Origin: NCEH01 sp043195125 | Lineage (GTDB): Bacteria; Pseudomonadota; Alphaproteobacteria; Rhizobiales; Xanthobacteraceae | Assembly: GCF_043195125.1 (NCBI RefSeq) | Contig: NZ_JBAFWR010000006.1 | Length of the DNA: 64,000 nucleotides | Reading direction: 5' to 3' (one strand) | Part shown: piece after piece, positions 51,237-60,015 of the stretch | Layout: each line of letters begins with the position of its first letter | Numbering within the stretch: the first letter of the stretch is position 1 | The notes under the pieces: generated by a model | What the model saw: the letters and a program-made list of their open reading frames with translations, nothing else | What the model was told of the DNA's origin: nothing | Database searches by the model: none | Program-made: the position numbers and the translations under genes

Positions 51237-51767
51237 ATGCCGCTTTATTCCCTGGACGGGGTCGGTCCCGAACTGCCGGCCGCGGGCACCTATTGGATCG
51301 CGCCGGATGCCACGCTGATCGGCCGGGTCATCGTTTCGCAAGAGGCAAGCATCTGGTTCGGCACGGTGATCCGGGGCGATAACGAGCCGATCTTCATCGG
51401 CGCGGGGACCAATATCCAAGAAAACTGCGTGCTGCACACGGACCCGGGGTTTGCGATCCATCTTGGCGCGGGCGTCACGGTTGGCCACATGGCCATGCTG
51501 CACGGCTGCAGCGTGGGCGAGGACAGTCTGATTGGCATGGGCGCCACGGTGCTGAACGGCGCGCGGATCGGGCGCAATTCCCTGGTCGGCAGCAATGCGC
51601 TGGTGACCGAGGGCAAGGAATTTCCCGACAATTCCCTGATCGTCGGCGCCCCGGCGCGGGTCGTGCGCGAACTCGATGCCGCCGCCATCGCCCGCCTTAA
51701 GGTGACGGCGCAGCACTATCAGGCCAATTGGAAACGCTTCGCCGCAAGCCTCAAGCGGATCGACTGA
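51237..51767 (+). CDS. Gamma carbonic anhydrase family protein
   Basis: The 176-residue protein is a left-handed beta-helix: repeated hexapeptides (IGAGTNIQENCVLHTD, GVTVGHMAMLHGCSVGEDSLIGMG) with zinc-type histidines in VLHTD and GHMAMLHG (residues 76-99). Members are gamma carbonic anhydrases or YrdA/PaaY-like thioesterases; activity is not proven by sequence. The ATG at 51237 has GGAG 10 bases upstream, a better distance than for the TTG at 51228. Confidence 0.9.
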   Translation: MPLYSLDGVGPELPAAGTYWIAPDATLIGRVIVSQEASIWFGTVIRGDNEPIFIGAGTNIQENCVLHTDPGFAIHLGAGVTVGHMAMLHGCSVGEDSLIGMGATVLNGARIGRNSLVGSNALVTEGKEFPDNSLIVGAPARVVRELDAAAIARLKVTAQHYQANWKRFAASLKRID

Positions 51768-51785
51768 GGGCAGGGCGGGGCAGGC

Positions 51786-52424
51786 TCACCGCCCGCCGCC
51801 CACCACCGGGGGAGAGCGCGTGTCGCCCAGCGAAACCCACAAGTTGGGGTCACCCTGCGATTGGCGCTTCACATAGCGATAGCCGGTGTCCTGCCAGGGC
51901 AGGATCTGGTTTTCCTGATTGTCGAGGATCAGGTCGCCGCGGTCGGTCACGACGGTCAGCACGGCGTGGCCGTCGCCTTCCTTGTCGCGCACCACCGTGA
52001 TGAGCAGGACCGAGGCGGGCCAGCCGAGGCCAATCAGCGCGCGGCGCTTGGCGAGCACGTAATCCTCGCAATCGCCCTTGCCGTCGTCGGGATAGGCCCA
52101 GCGCTCCACCTCGCCGTAATGGTCCATGTCGGTCATGGGGGTGATGGAGGTGTTGAAGCTGCGGTTCACCTGGTCGAGCGCCGCAAGATGGGCGGTGTCG
52201 AGCGGAGCCTCTGGGACAAGGTCGCCCTCAGCAACGCAGTCGCCCTTGTTCTCGGCGCAGAAGCGCACATAGCCGATGGGAGCGGAGGTGCCCCCCACCG
52301 CCTGGAGGTGCGGCATCAGCGCGGGCGGCAGGCTCGCATACCGCCGGTCGCCGGCGACGGCACTACCGGCACCCGCGATGAGCAGGACAGCGAGCAGAAG
52401 CTTTCGAGCGATATGAAACGGCAT
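51786..52424 (-). CDS. Transglutaminase-like cysteine peptidase (BTLCP/LapG-like), exported
   Basis: The 212-residue protein has a signal peptide (ARKLLLAVLLIAGAGSAVAG) and the BTLCP catalytic layout: Cys in GKGDCEDYVLAKRRAL near residue 119, His in DGHAVLTVVT and Asp in LILDNQEN. LapG relatives cleave surface adhesins in response to cyclic-di-GMP signalling. No LapD partner is seen nearby. It is convergent with the carbonic anhydrase family gene and divergent from rhomboid. Confidence 0.9.
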   Translation of the reverse strand: MPFHIARKLLLAVLLIAGAGSAVAGDRRYASLPPALMPHLQAVGGTSAPIGYVRFCAENKGDCVAEGDLVPEAPLDTAHLAALDQVNRSFNTSITPMTDMDHYGEVERWAYPDDGKGDCEDYVLAKRRALIGLGWPASVLLITVVRDKEGDGHAVLTVVTDRGDLILDNQENQILPWQDTGYRYVKRQSQGDPNLWVSLGDTRSPPVVGGGR

Positions 52425-52528
52425 GGCACGCTGTCGCGAGGGGTTAACAACTTCATAATGCCTGAGGTTCGCCGCATTCGCGCCGTCAACCTTTCATTAA
52501 CCTTAATGGGCGTTAACGACCTTGACCA

Positions 52529-53359
52529 GTGGGGGCCTCGGGCCCCCGAACCCGCGTGTACACGCGCTTTTTCCTTGCTGCGGATCGCGCCCGCCCTTAT
52601 GTGCGGGACGTGCTCGACCTCAGCGATCCACGCCGCCCGCCCCGCGAGCCGGTGTTCAACATTCCCGGAATTGTGGCGCTGCTGGCCCTGGTCATGGCGG
52701 TGATCGCGCTTGCGCGCGAATTCCTGCTGGACGAGCAGTCCAACGTCATGCTGCTCGCCTATTTCGCCTTCATCCCGGCGCGCTATGACGCCACTTTCGA
52801 TCTGCCCGGCGGGCTCGGGGCTGATATCTGGACGTTCGTGAGCTACGCCTTTTTGCACGCAAACCTCGTGCATCTCGGCGTCAATCTGATCTGGATGCTG
52901 GCGTTCGCGACCCCCGTGGCGCGGCGCTTCGGCACGCCCCGCTTCCTGGCCTTCGTGGTGGTCACGGCGGCCGCCGGCGCGCTTGCTCACCTCATCGCCT
53001 ATCCGGACGCCATGGTGCCGATGATCGGGGCCTCCGCGGTGGTCTCCGGCGCCATGGCGGCGGCGGTACGCTTTGCCTTCTCGCCCGGAGGCGCGCTCGG
53101 CCGCCCGGTGCGTGGCGCGCCCGAGCATCCGCCCGCCGCCTCGTTGCTCGGCGCCTTCCGCGAGCCGCGCGTGCTGACCTTTGTCGCGGTCTGGGTGGTG
53201 GTGAACTTCCTGTTCGGCGCCGCCATCACGCTGCCCGGCACGGAGGGCGCGGAAGTGGCCTGGCAGGCGCACATGGGCGGCTTCTTCGCCGGCCTGCTGC
53301 TGTTTCCGCTGTTCGATCCCATTCCCCGCGCGGCGGTGCCGTCCCGTCCGCCCCGGTAG
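52529..53359 (+). CDS. Rhomboid family intramembrane serine protease
   Basis: The protein (276 residues from this GTG) has six or more membrane segments, the VHLGVNLIWMLAFATPVARRFG pattern after the second segment, nucleophile Ser in MIGASAVVSGAMAA near residue 172 and His in AHMGGFFAGLLL near 250, the rhomboid dyad. It cleaves substrates within the membrane. The start is uncertain: GTG codons at 52601 and 52610 in the same frame are also possible, and none has a good ribosome site. Confidence 0.85.
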   Translation: MGASGPRTRVYTRFFLAADRARPYVRDVLDLSDPRRPPREPVFNIPGIVALLALVMAVIALAREFLLDEQSNVMLLAYFAFIPARYDATFDLPGGLGADIWTFVSYAFLHANLVHLGVNLIWMLAFATPVARRFGTPRFLAFVVVTAAAGALAHLIAYPDAMVPMIGASAVVSGAMAAAVRFAFSPGGALGRPVRGAPEHPPAASLLGAFREPRVLTFVAVWVVVNFLFGAAITLPGTEGAEVAWQAHMGGFFAGLLLFPLFDPIPRAAVPSRPPR

Positions 53360-53508
53360 GGTGCGTGCTGAAATACCAGTCAAACCTCCGCGCAGCGTGA
53401 CATGCGGGGTTGCGGATCGCGCCAACGCGGATGATCATTCCCTCAAGGCAATACCGGCGAGCGTGAATAACGCCGGATCCGCCTGTCACTAGGGAATGGA
53501 GGTCAGCC

Positions 53509-53940
53509 ATGACCGTAGGCATTATTCTTCAACGCAAGACATCGAGCCTCGTCACCATATCTCCGGAGGCCTCGCTCACGGAGGCGGTGCAGAGCCTGTC
53601 GCAACATCGCATCGGCGCTATCGTTGCCACCGGCCCCGACGGCCGCCTGGAAGGCATCCTTTCCGAGCGCGACGTGGTGCGGATCCTCGGCGAGCGCGGG
53701 CCGGACGTGCTGTCCGAGCCGGTCTCCTCCGTCATGACTCGGGCTGTGGTGACCTGCACCGCGGACGAGACCGTTCCTGCCATTATGGAACGCATGACGC
53801 GCGGGCGTTTCCGTCACGTTCCGGTGGTGTCGGGCAACAAGCTCGTCGGCATTATCTCCATCGGCGACGTGGTGAAGTATCGCGTCGAGGAAATGGAGCG
53901 CGAGAGCGCGGAGCTGCGCGACTACATCATGACCGCCTGA
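53509..53940 (+). CDS. CBS-domain pair protein
   Basis: The 143-residue protein is a Bateman module: CBS1 near residues 11-70 (ISPEASLTEAVQSLSQHRIGAIVA, then GILSERDVVRIL) and CBS2 near 76-130 (TCTADETVPAIMERMTRGRFRHVPVV, then GIISIGDVVKYRVEE). Such proteins bind adenosine nucleotides and regulate partners. GGAGGTCAGCC precedes the ATG. It ends at a perfect hairpin. Confidence 0.93.
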   Translation: MTVGIILQRKTSSLVTISPEASLTEAVQSLSQHRIGAIVATGPDGRLEGILSERDVVRILGERGPDVLSEPVSSVMTRAVVTCTADETVPAIMERMTRGRFRHVPVVSGNKLVGIISIGDVVKYRVEEMERESAELRDYIMTA

Positions 53941-53948
53941 GGCGGCGA

Positions 53949-53973
53949 AGGTCAGGGCGCTGCGCCCTGACCT
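53949..53973. terminator. Terminator hairpin between convergent genes
   Basis: AGGTCAGGGCGC and GCGCCCTGACCT are perfect complementary arms, followed by GCTTTCG. It lies between the CBS gene and the patatin gene and may serve both. Confidence 0.8.
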
Positions 53974-54013
53974 GCTTTCGCAGCAATGCCCTGTCCAGTG
54001 GGGCGCCGCGACG

Positions 54014-55072
54014 TTATTTCAGCGCTTCCATGGCGCTGTGCACATCGTCCACGATCCGTTCCACCGCCTCGCGCCCGGCGGCGATGGCTTCCTCCGCGCG
54101 GTGGAAATCGAACAAGCCGATCTTGGAGAGCTTGGGCGAAACCGTGACGTCCGGCGGATCGCCTGCGAGGCGCGAGCGCGCGATGCGGTCCTGGGTGATG
54201 TTGAAGGCGTCGATCATCACGGCCGAGATCCCGCGCGGCCCTTCGCTCGGTCCGGAGAGAAACTGGCGGCGCAGCATGCGGTCCGGCCGCAGCATGCGCG
54301 AAAGCCCCTGCTTCTGGTGCTCCACCACCACGTCGGCGACCTCGGCGATGGCGCTGCCATGGTCCTGGATCACGGTGCCGCGCCCGAAGATTTCGGAATT
54401 GAGATTGACCGCGATCACGATGCGCCCGCCGAGCGCGCGGGCCGCGGACACCGGCACCGGATTGACCAGCGTGCCGTCCATCAGCCAGCGCCCGCCCACC
54501 TTGGCCGGGGTGAAGATGCCCGGCAGGCAATAGCTGGCGTGGATCGCTTCCACCAATTCTCCGCGCGTCAGCCAGATCTCATGGCCGGTGCCGAGTTCGG
54601 TGGCGATGCAGCCGAACACCACCGGCAAATCCTCGATCGTGAGATCGCCGAGTTCCAGGCGCATGCGCTCCATCAGCCGCCGCCCGGCGATCAAGCCGGC
54701 CGCGCCGAGGGAGAGATCCAGAAAGCCAAGGATATTGCGCTTGTTGAGGCCACGCGCCCAATCCTCCAGCGCGTCCAGCTTGCCGGCGGCCCAGATGCCG
54801 CCGACCACCGCGCCGATGGAGGTGCCGGCGATCACGCTCGGACGAATGCCGTGGGCTTCCAGTGCGCGCATCACGCCGATATGGGCAAAGCCACGCGCCG
54901 CGCCACCCCCCAGCGCCAGGGCGATCTTGGGACCGCCCTTGCGGCCGGCCTTCCATGGCGGCTCGACCTCGGTCTGCGCGTCCACGGCGGGCGCGACATC
55001 GGGACGGAGATCAGCCTCACCTTCGCTTGGAGCGTCTTCGGTGCGAGTGCGGCGGGTAAAACCTTGAAACAT
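54014..55072 (-). CDS. Patatin-like phospholipase (RssA-like)
   Basis: The 352-residue protein has the patatin motifs: oxyanion GGGAARGFAHIGVM near residue 55, nucleophile Ser in AGTSIGAVVGG near 85, and Asp in LMDGTLVNPVP near 198. It should be an acyl hydrolase of lipids. The N-terminal 45 residues are an acidic, low-complexity leader. The ATG is the natural start, and no signal peptide is seen, so it is cytosolic. It shares a terminator region with the CBS gene. Confidence 0.92.
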   Translation of the reverse strand: MFQGFTRRTRTEDAPSEGEADLRPDVAPAVDAQTEVEPPWKAGRKGGPKIALALGGGAARGFAHIGVMRALEAHGIRPSVIAGTSIGAVVGGIWAAGKLDALEDWARGLNKRNILGFLDLSLGAAGLIAGRRLMERMRLELGDLTIEDLPVVFGCIATELGTGHEIWLTRGELVEAIHASYCLPGIFTPAKVGGRWLMDGTLVNPVPVSAARALGGRIVIAVNLNSEIFGRGTVIQDHGSAIAEVADVVVEHQKQGLSRMLRPDRMLRRQFLSGPSEGPRGISAVMIDAFNITQDRIARSRLAGDPPDVTVSPKLSKIGLFDFHRAEEAIAAGREAVERIVDDVHSAMEALK

Positions 55073-55215
55073 GCGCGACCTCCGACCGGCCGGCGTGCCG
55101 GTGGCAAGCTCCGAGACTCAAACCCTTCTAACGGCGTTTGATGTCCGAAGCGTGGCTTTGCCACGGTGCGCCATGGGGCTGGCGTGAGGCTGCGCCCGCG
55201 CCGTCAAACAAATCC

Positions 55216-55701
55216 TTAATCGTGGGAATGGCCGGAATGGTCGCCATAGACCGCCTTCGGATCGAAACGCGGCTCATCGCCGGTGAATTCCAGGGCCGTG
55301 GCGGCGGAGGCTTTGCCGCCGATGGGCACCCGGCGATAGAAGCAGGAGCGACGGCCGGTGTGGCAGGCGGCGCCCGTGCCGCCCATCTCAACTTTCAGCA
55401 GCACCGCGTCCTGGTCGCAATCCACGCGGATCTCCAGCACCTTCTGCGTGTGGCCGGAGCTTTCGCCCTTCTTCCAGAGCTTCTTGCGCGAGCGACTGTA
55501 ATAATGCGCCTCGCCGGTCTCGATGGTGAGGGCGAGCGCCTCTTCGTTCATGAAGGCGAGCATCAGCACCTGGTTCGTCACCGCGTCCACGGCGATGCAG
55601 GTCACGAGGCCGTTGGCATCGAAGCGGGGTGTGAGGCGCGTGCCTTCCTCAAGCTCGGCCGTGCCGGTGCTGGCCGCGAAGACGGGGGTCTCAAGGCTCA
55701 T
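55216..55701 (-). CDS. hisI: Phosphoribosyl-AMP cyclohydrolase
   Basis: The 161-residue protein has the HisI pattern: FDANGLVTCIAVDAVTNQVLMLAFMNEEAL, then TGEAHYYSRSRKKLWKKGESSGHTQ and the metal-binding CDQDAVLLKVEMGGTGAACHTG with three conserved cysteines. It opens the adenine ring in the third step of histidine synthesis. It is 46 bases downstream of folE. The C-terminus ends in a His-rich tail (GDHSGHSHD) that could bind metal. Confidence 0.97.
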   Translation of the reverse strand: MSLETPVFAASTGTAELEEGTRLTPRFDANGLVTCIAVDAVTNQVLMLAFMNEEALALTIETGEAHYYSRSRKKLWKKGESSGHTQKVLEIRVDCDQDAVLLKVEMGGTGAACHTGRRSCFYRRVPIGGKASAATALEFTGDEPRFDPKAVYGDHSGHSHD

Positions 55702-55747
55702 GAAAACTCCAAGAGGCCGGCGCCGCCACGGGCGTGGGCCCAGCTGC

Positions 55748-56461
55748 TCAGCCCTTGGCGCGCACCAAAGTGATGAAGCGCACCTGCTCGGCCGGGTCGT
55801 CGCGGAAGACGCCGGTGAACTGGCTGGTGATGGTGGATACGCCGGACTTGGTGATGCCGCGCATGGCCATGCACATATGCTCAGCCTCGATCATCACGGC
55901 CACCCCGCGCGGCTTCAGCGTCTCGTCCAGGGCGGAGATGATCTGCGAGGTCAGATGCTCCTGCGTCTGCAGGCGCTTGGCGTAAATGTCCACCACCCGC
56001 GCGATCTTGGACAGGCCGACCACCCGCTCCACCGGGAAATAGGCGACATGCGCCTTCCCCACGAACGGCACCATGTGGTGCTCGCAATGGGAATAGAAGG
56101 GAATGTCCCGCACCAGAACGAAATCGTCGAAATTGCCGATCTCGCCGAACGTGCGGTCGAGCGCCTCTGCCGCGTCGTGGCGATAGCCGGAGAACAATTC
56201 CCCATAGGCCTTCACGACCCGGTGGGGTGTTTCCAGCAGGCCCTCGCGGTCCGGATCCTCGCCGATATAGGCGAGCAGGGTGCGCACGGCGGCCTCCGCC
56301 TCGCGCTTGGACGGGCGCGCGGGATCGTGCGTCTCGTCAGCCGCCGCATCCTGCGGGGCGTCGTCGTGCCGTTTGGCTTGCGCCTGGAGATGTTTCACAT
56401 GCTTGCGGGCCTTGGCCTCGTTCTCGGCCTGCGCCCGCAACAATTTGACAACCGCGTCCAT
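55748..56461 (-). CDS. folE: GTP cyclohydrolase I
   Basis: The 237-residue protein has the folE core from residue 55: AVRTLLAYIGEDPDREGLLETPHRV, then the zinc-binding HCEHHMVPF near residue 122, and the C-terminal AEHMCMAMRGI and TSQFTGVF with zinc-ligand Cys. It forms dihydroneopterin triphosphate for folate or queuosine synthesis. The N-terminal 50 residues are a charged leader common in alphaproteobacteria. It is divergent from an IscU-like gene. Confidence 0.97.
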   Translation of the reverse strand: MDAVVKLLRAQAENEAKARKHVKHLQAQAKRHDDAPQDAAADETHDPARPSKREAEAAVRTLLAYIGEDPDREGLLETPHRVVKAYGELFSGYRHDAAEALDRTFGEIGNFDDFVLVRDIPFYSHCEHHMVPFVGKAHVAYFPVERVVGLSKIARVVDIYAKRLQTQEHLTSQIISALDETLKPRGVAVMIEAEHMCMAMRGITKSGVSTITSQFTGVFRDDPAEQVRFITLVRAKG

Positions 56462-56805
56462 ACCCAACTCCGTTCGACCCGCCGCGGATAAAGTCCGGGC
56501 GAGAGTGTCACCGGTGTCGGCTACGCATGCGCGGATCCTCATCTTCCGCGCCCCACCGGAAGCCCCGGCGGCGGCCTTGCCGTCCGTCTGGCGCGAAACG
56601 CTGCTCCTCTGGGGCGCATGTTCCGCAATCAGGCGCCTGCGTCTTCCGCAGCGCCGCACATGGACTATATAAGACGGCGACCAAGCAACGCAAAGTGCGC
56701 TTTTGCTTGAGCGTGCCGCGCAAACCGCATGGCAGCGCGCCTTTACGGGGCGTGGGGCGGGCGGGCTGGATGATGACGCCGCCATGGGGCGGCCGGGACC
56801 GCACG
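56462..56805. other. Divergent promoter region between folE and the IscU-like gene
   Basis: These 344 bases have no supported gene. A TATATAA-like box (around 56663-56671) could be part of a promoter. Frames here stay open on both strands but translate to low-complexity Arg/Pro-rich sequence. Confidence 0.5.
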
Positions 56806-57267
56806 ATGATCAACGACGTCTACAATACCCGTATCCTGGGCTATGCCGCCGATATTCCCCGCATTGGCCGGCTGGCGCAGCCCCAGGCCAGCGCCACCGC
56901 CCATTCGCGGCTGTGCGGCTCCACCGTAACCGTGGATGTGGCGCTCAATGGCGACACTGTGAGCGATTTCGCCCATGAGGTGCGCGCCTGCGCGCTCGGG
57001 CAGGCCTCCTCCTCCATCATGGCGCGCCATGTGGTGGGGTCGAGCGTCGCCGAATTGCGGGCGCTGCGCGAGACCATGCGCAAGATGCTCAAAGAGAATG
57101 GCCCGCCGCCCGCCGGCCGCTGGGCGGAGTTGGAAGTGCTGGAGCCGGTGCGCGACTACAAGGCACGTCACGCTTCCACCTTGCTGACCTTCGACGCGGT
57201 GGTGGACGCCATCGACCAGATCGAGGCAAAGGCCGGCACCGCGCGCGAGGCGACGGCGGAGAACTGA
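56806..57267 (+). CDS. IscU/NifU-like iron-sulfur cluster scaffold homologue lacking the third cysteine
   Basis: The 153-residue protein aligns with IscU-type scaffolds: VYNTRILGYAADIPRIG, Cys in RLCGSTVTVDVAL near residue 36 and Cys in RACALGQASSSIMA near 61. The third IscU cysteine is missing: the RHxC site reads ARHAST. It may hold a cluster with other ligands or have another function. The ATG at 56806 gives the proper N-terminus. It ends on a bidirectional terminator. Confidence 0.82.
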   Translation: MINDVYNTRILGYAADIPRIGRLAQPQASATAHSRLCGSTVTVDVALNGDTVSDFAHEVRACALGQASSSIMARHVVGSSVAELRALRETMRKMLKENGPPPAGRWAELEVLEPVRDYKARHASTLLTFDAVVDAIDQIEAKAGTAREATAEN

Positions 57268-57285
57268 ACGGGCGCTTGCGCCCGT
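57264..57285. terminator. Bidirectional terminator overlapping the stop codon
   Basis: GAACGGGCG and CGCCCGTTC pair around CTTG. The hairpin contains the TGA of the IscU-like gene and lies before the convergent phosphatase gene. Confidence 0.7.
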
Positions 57286-57314
57286 TCGCGTGCGTTTCGT
57301 CCGGCCCGCGCGGG

Positions 57315-58088
57315 TTATTTCGCGGCGGTGGCAGCCGCCGGCGCTTGCGGGATGTTGGAATTCGCCGCCTGCGGAAGGGCTGAGGCCAGCGCCGGCAGGC
57401 CCAGCAGGCCGCGCACTTCCGCCGTCGCCTGGGCGAGGTCGGCGTTGAACTGCGGATTGTCCATCATCTGCGCCGCGATCACCGCACCGGCGATGTGGCT
57501 CGCTTCCACGTCGGAGGGATAATGGATGCCGCCCACGAGCCGCGAGAAGCCGAAGCCGATGCCCCGCAGATGGATTGCCGTCGCCTTCTCCGGCACCATA
57601 TTGGCCAGGATGATGGCCGTGAGGGTGCCGTAGGTCGCGTGGCCGCTGGGATAGGAGGGAGTGGTCTCGGCGGGGACCACGAGCTTGATGTCGGAGTTCG
57701 CCAGATTGGGGCGGGCGCGCTTCCAATAGGCCTTCGCGGCATCGACGATCGGCCGGGCGTTCGCCCAGGCCTTGTCCACCAGGGCGTTGGCGAGCGGTGC
57801 CTTCTCCTTGGAGAGGTCAGCGCCCATCACCTCGGAAAACCGCGAGAGGGTGCGGTCCACGTCGGCATTCGCGAGGGCCACCAGGTCCGGCGTGCGCACC
57901 GACTGGATGTCCAGAAGGATCTTGATGTCCTCGCGCGCCGCGGGAGAATCGGCCGCCGGCGCGGGGGCCAGGATGCGGGTGAGGTCCACCTGAGAGGGAC
58001 GCACATAGGGTTCGTCAGCGGCAAATGCCCCGGAAACCATGAAGGTAGACAGTGCCAGTAGGGCCAAGGTAAATTTACGTATGGTCAT
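57315..58088 (-). CDS. Class A acid phosphatase (PAP2 superfamily), exported
   Basis: The 257-residue protein has a signal peptide (TLALLALSTFMVSGAFA) and the PAP2 signature KAYWKRARP, then PSYPSGHATYG and SRLVGGIHYPSDVEAS (about residues 119-190), with all phosphatase residues present. It should hydrolyse phosphomonoesters in the periplasm. The ATG at 58088 is 1-2 bases from the possible upstream start of the divergent yidD gene, so the promoter region overlaps that gene's 5' part. Confidence 0.92.
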   Translation of the reverse strand: MTIRKFTLALLALSTFMVSGAFAADEPYVRPSQVDLTRILAPAPAADSPAAREDIKILLDIQSVRTPDLVALANADVDRTLSRFSEVMGADLSKEKAPLANALVDKAWANARPIVDAAKAYWKRARPNLANSDIKLVVPAETTPSYPSGHATYGTLTAIILANMVPEKATAIHLRGIGFGFSRLVGGIHYPSDVEASHIAGAVIAAQMMDNPQFNADLAQATAEVRGLLGLPALASALPQAANSNIPQAPAAATAAK

Positions 58089-58200
58089 GAAACAGTCCCC
58101 GCGTAAAGCCGGGCGACCCAGCCTTGCGGCTTCTCTCCCATGGAATCGACGACATAAAGATGTCATCGAGCATCCATCCCTTACGTTCCGTATCGGCAGC

Positions 58201-58503
58201 GTGGTCGCGCGTCTGCCGCGCCTGATCTTGCGCGCCCCAATCCTGTTCTATCGCTATACGCTTTCTTCTTTCATGGGGCGGCAATGCCGCTATCTGCCCA
58301 CCTGCTCGGAATATGCCGACGAGGCGATTTCCCGCCATGGCGCCTGGGCCGGGGGGTGGATGGGCGCGGCGCGGCTGTGTCGCTGCCATCCCTGGGGCGG
58401 CTCGGGGTTCGATCCGGTACCGCAATGCCTGCCCGCCGATGCGCGCTGGCATCGCCCCTGGCGCTATGGCGTTTGGCGCCAGCCGCCGGATGAGCCGACC
58501 TGA
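58201..58503 (+). CDS. yidD: Membrane protein insertion efficiency factor YidD
   Basis: The protein has the YidD pattern: LPRLILRAPILFYRYTLSSF near the start, GRQCRYLPTCSEYADEAISRHG with two cysteines, and LCRCHPWGGSGFDPVP. YidD assists YidC-dependent insertion of membrane proteins. A GTG start at 58201 gives 100 residues, the usual size. An ATG at 58087 would make it 138 residues and run through the promoter of the divergent phosphatase gene, so it is not preferred. Confidence 0.88.
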   Translation: MVARLPRLILRAPILFYRYTLSSFMGRQCRYLPTCSEYADEAISRHGAWAGGWMGAARLCRCHPWGGSGFDPVPQCLPADARWHRPWRYGVWRQPPDEPT

Positions 58504-58607
58504 CGGGAAGGGCAGATGGGCGCGAGGGTATTTTGTTTCCGGTCACACCTTGGCTGCGCGGATGCGCTATGCCGCTTCCTCCATGCCTCGGTCGGGGGAG
58601 TTGCCCG

Positions 58608-59843
58608 GTGAAGACACGCGGTTTCTTGTTCAGCATCGCCCTGAGCCTGTCGGCACTGGTCGGTTGCGCCGGCGGCGCGTTGGCGGTCCAGCAGGGGCCG
58701 GCGGCCGACGCCTTCTATGTGCCGCCCGCGCCGTTGCCGGAAGGCCCCGCCGGTTCCCCGATCTGGGTGCGTGCGCTTTCGGGCACGATGGCGCTGCCGA
58801 GTGCGGCGCGCAATCTGCTGGTACTCTATCGCTCGGTCGATCCCGCCGGCCAGCCGGTTGCGGTGTCCGGGACCATATCGATCCCCAAGGGCACACCGCC
58901 CGCGGGTGGCTGGCCTGTCATCACATGGACCCATGGCACGACCGGCCTTGCAGCTATCTGTGGCCCCTCCCGCGACACGCCTGAGGGGCCGGAGCACGGC
59001 TATATCGCCGATATCCGGGCGCTGCTCGATCCGTTCGTCGCCAAGGGCTATGCGGTGGTCGCGACCGATTATCAGGGCCTCGGCGTGGCCGGCTTCCATC
59101 CGTTCCTCCAGGGCGTGCCGAACGGCAGGAACGCGCTCGACATGCTGCGTGCCGCGCGCACGCTTGAGCCGGAGATCGGTCAGAAATACGCTGTCATGGG
59201 CCATTCCCAGGGCGGGCAGGCGGATCTGTTCACCGCCGCCGAGGGGCCGTCTTACGCGCCGGAGCTGCAGCTTGTCGGCAATATCGCCATGGCGCCGGGC
59301 ACCCACATCGCGGACCGGCTCGCGGCGGTGCGCGCCTCCGGCAAGGTGGAACTGGCGCTGCCCTACGTGCTGTATACGCTGCAGTCCTACGCCACCACCG
59401 ACAAGGCCATCGACATCGGCCGCATCCTGACCGCGAAGGCGCAGCCGTATCTGGCGGAGCTTCACCAGGGCTGCATGACCAAGGCTTTGACGGACAGCTA
59501 TTGGGCGACCGCCATCGCCAAGGACCAGTTCCTGGCGGACCCGGACCTTGCGGCTTTCCTGAAGATGGCGGCGCAGAACGAGCCCGGCACGCTCGCCATT
59601 TCCGTGCCCACGCTGGTGATGCAGGGCACCGCCGACGTGACAGTGCGGCCGCAGGATACGGACGCTTCGGTGCGCGATCTCTGCGCCAAGGGAAATGTCG
59701 TGACCTACAAGACCTTCCCGGGCCGCGATCATGATGGCGTCATGGCCGCCGGTGCCCCGGACGCGCTGGCTTTCCTCGCGGATCGCTTTGCCGGCGTGCC
59801 CGCCGCCGGCAATTGCGCGGACCTGCCGAAGGCGGCGCCCTAG
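58608..59843 (+). CDS. Secretory lipase-like lipoprotein
   Basis: The 411-residue protein has an N-terminal signal with lipobox LVGC near residue 18, suggesting lipid anchoring. It has the alpha/beta-hydrolase nucleophile in AVMGHSQGGQADLF near residue 202, an Asp in MQGTADVTVRPQD and a His in GRDHDGVM. It fits the LIP-type secretory lipase family acting on esters or triacylglycerols. The GTG start has GGGGGAG 8 bases upstream. Confidence 0.82.
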   Translation: MKTRGFLFSIALSLSALVGCAGGALAVQQGPAADAFYVPPAPLPEGPAGSPIWVRALSGTMALPSAARNLLVLYRSVDPAGQPVAVSGTISIPKGTPPAGGWPVITWTHGTTGLAAICGPSRDTPEGPEHGYIADIRALLDPFVAKGYAVVATDYQGLGVAGFHPFLQGVPNGRNALDMLRAARTLEPEIGQKYAVMGHSQGGQADLFTAAEGPSYAPELQLVGNIAMAPGTHIADRLAAVRASGKVELALPYVLYTLQSYATTDKAIDIGRILTAKAQPYLAELHQGCMTKALTDSYWATAIAKDQFLADPDLAAFLKMAAQNEPGTLAISVPTLVMQGTADVTVRPQDTDASVRDLCAKGNVVTYKTFPGRDHDGVMAAGAPDALAFLADRFAGVPAAGNCADLPKAAP

Positions 59844-60015
59844 GGGCGGAAGTCTGAGCCCGGGAATTCCGGGCCACGACCCCCTCCGTCGCGCGCGCAG
59901 GATGGCAAGCCCCGGGAGGGCTTTGCCCTTTACGGCACGTCCCGGGCGGCCTAGAGGAGGCCGCTTCAACAAGAGCCTACCTGCGGAGTACGCAGGAGTG
60001 GGCAGGAGAAGACCA

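Noticed and set aside
56391..56404. A second parS-like site (TGTTTCACATGCTT)
   Set aside because: Only the left half matches and it lies inside folE; the palindrome is not formed.
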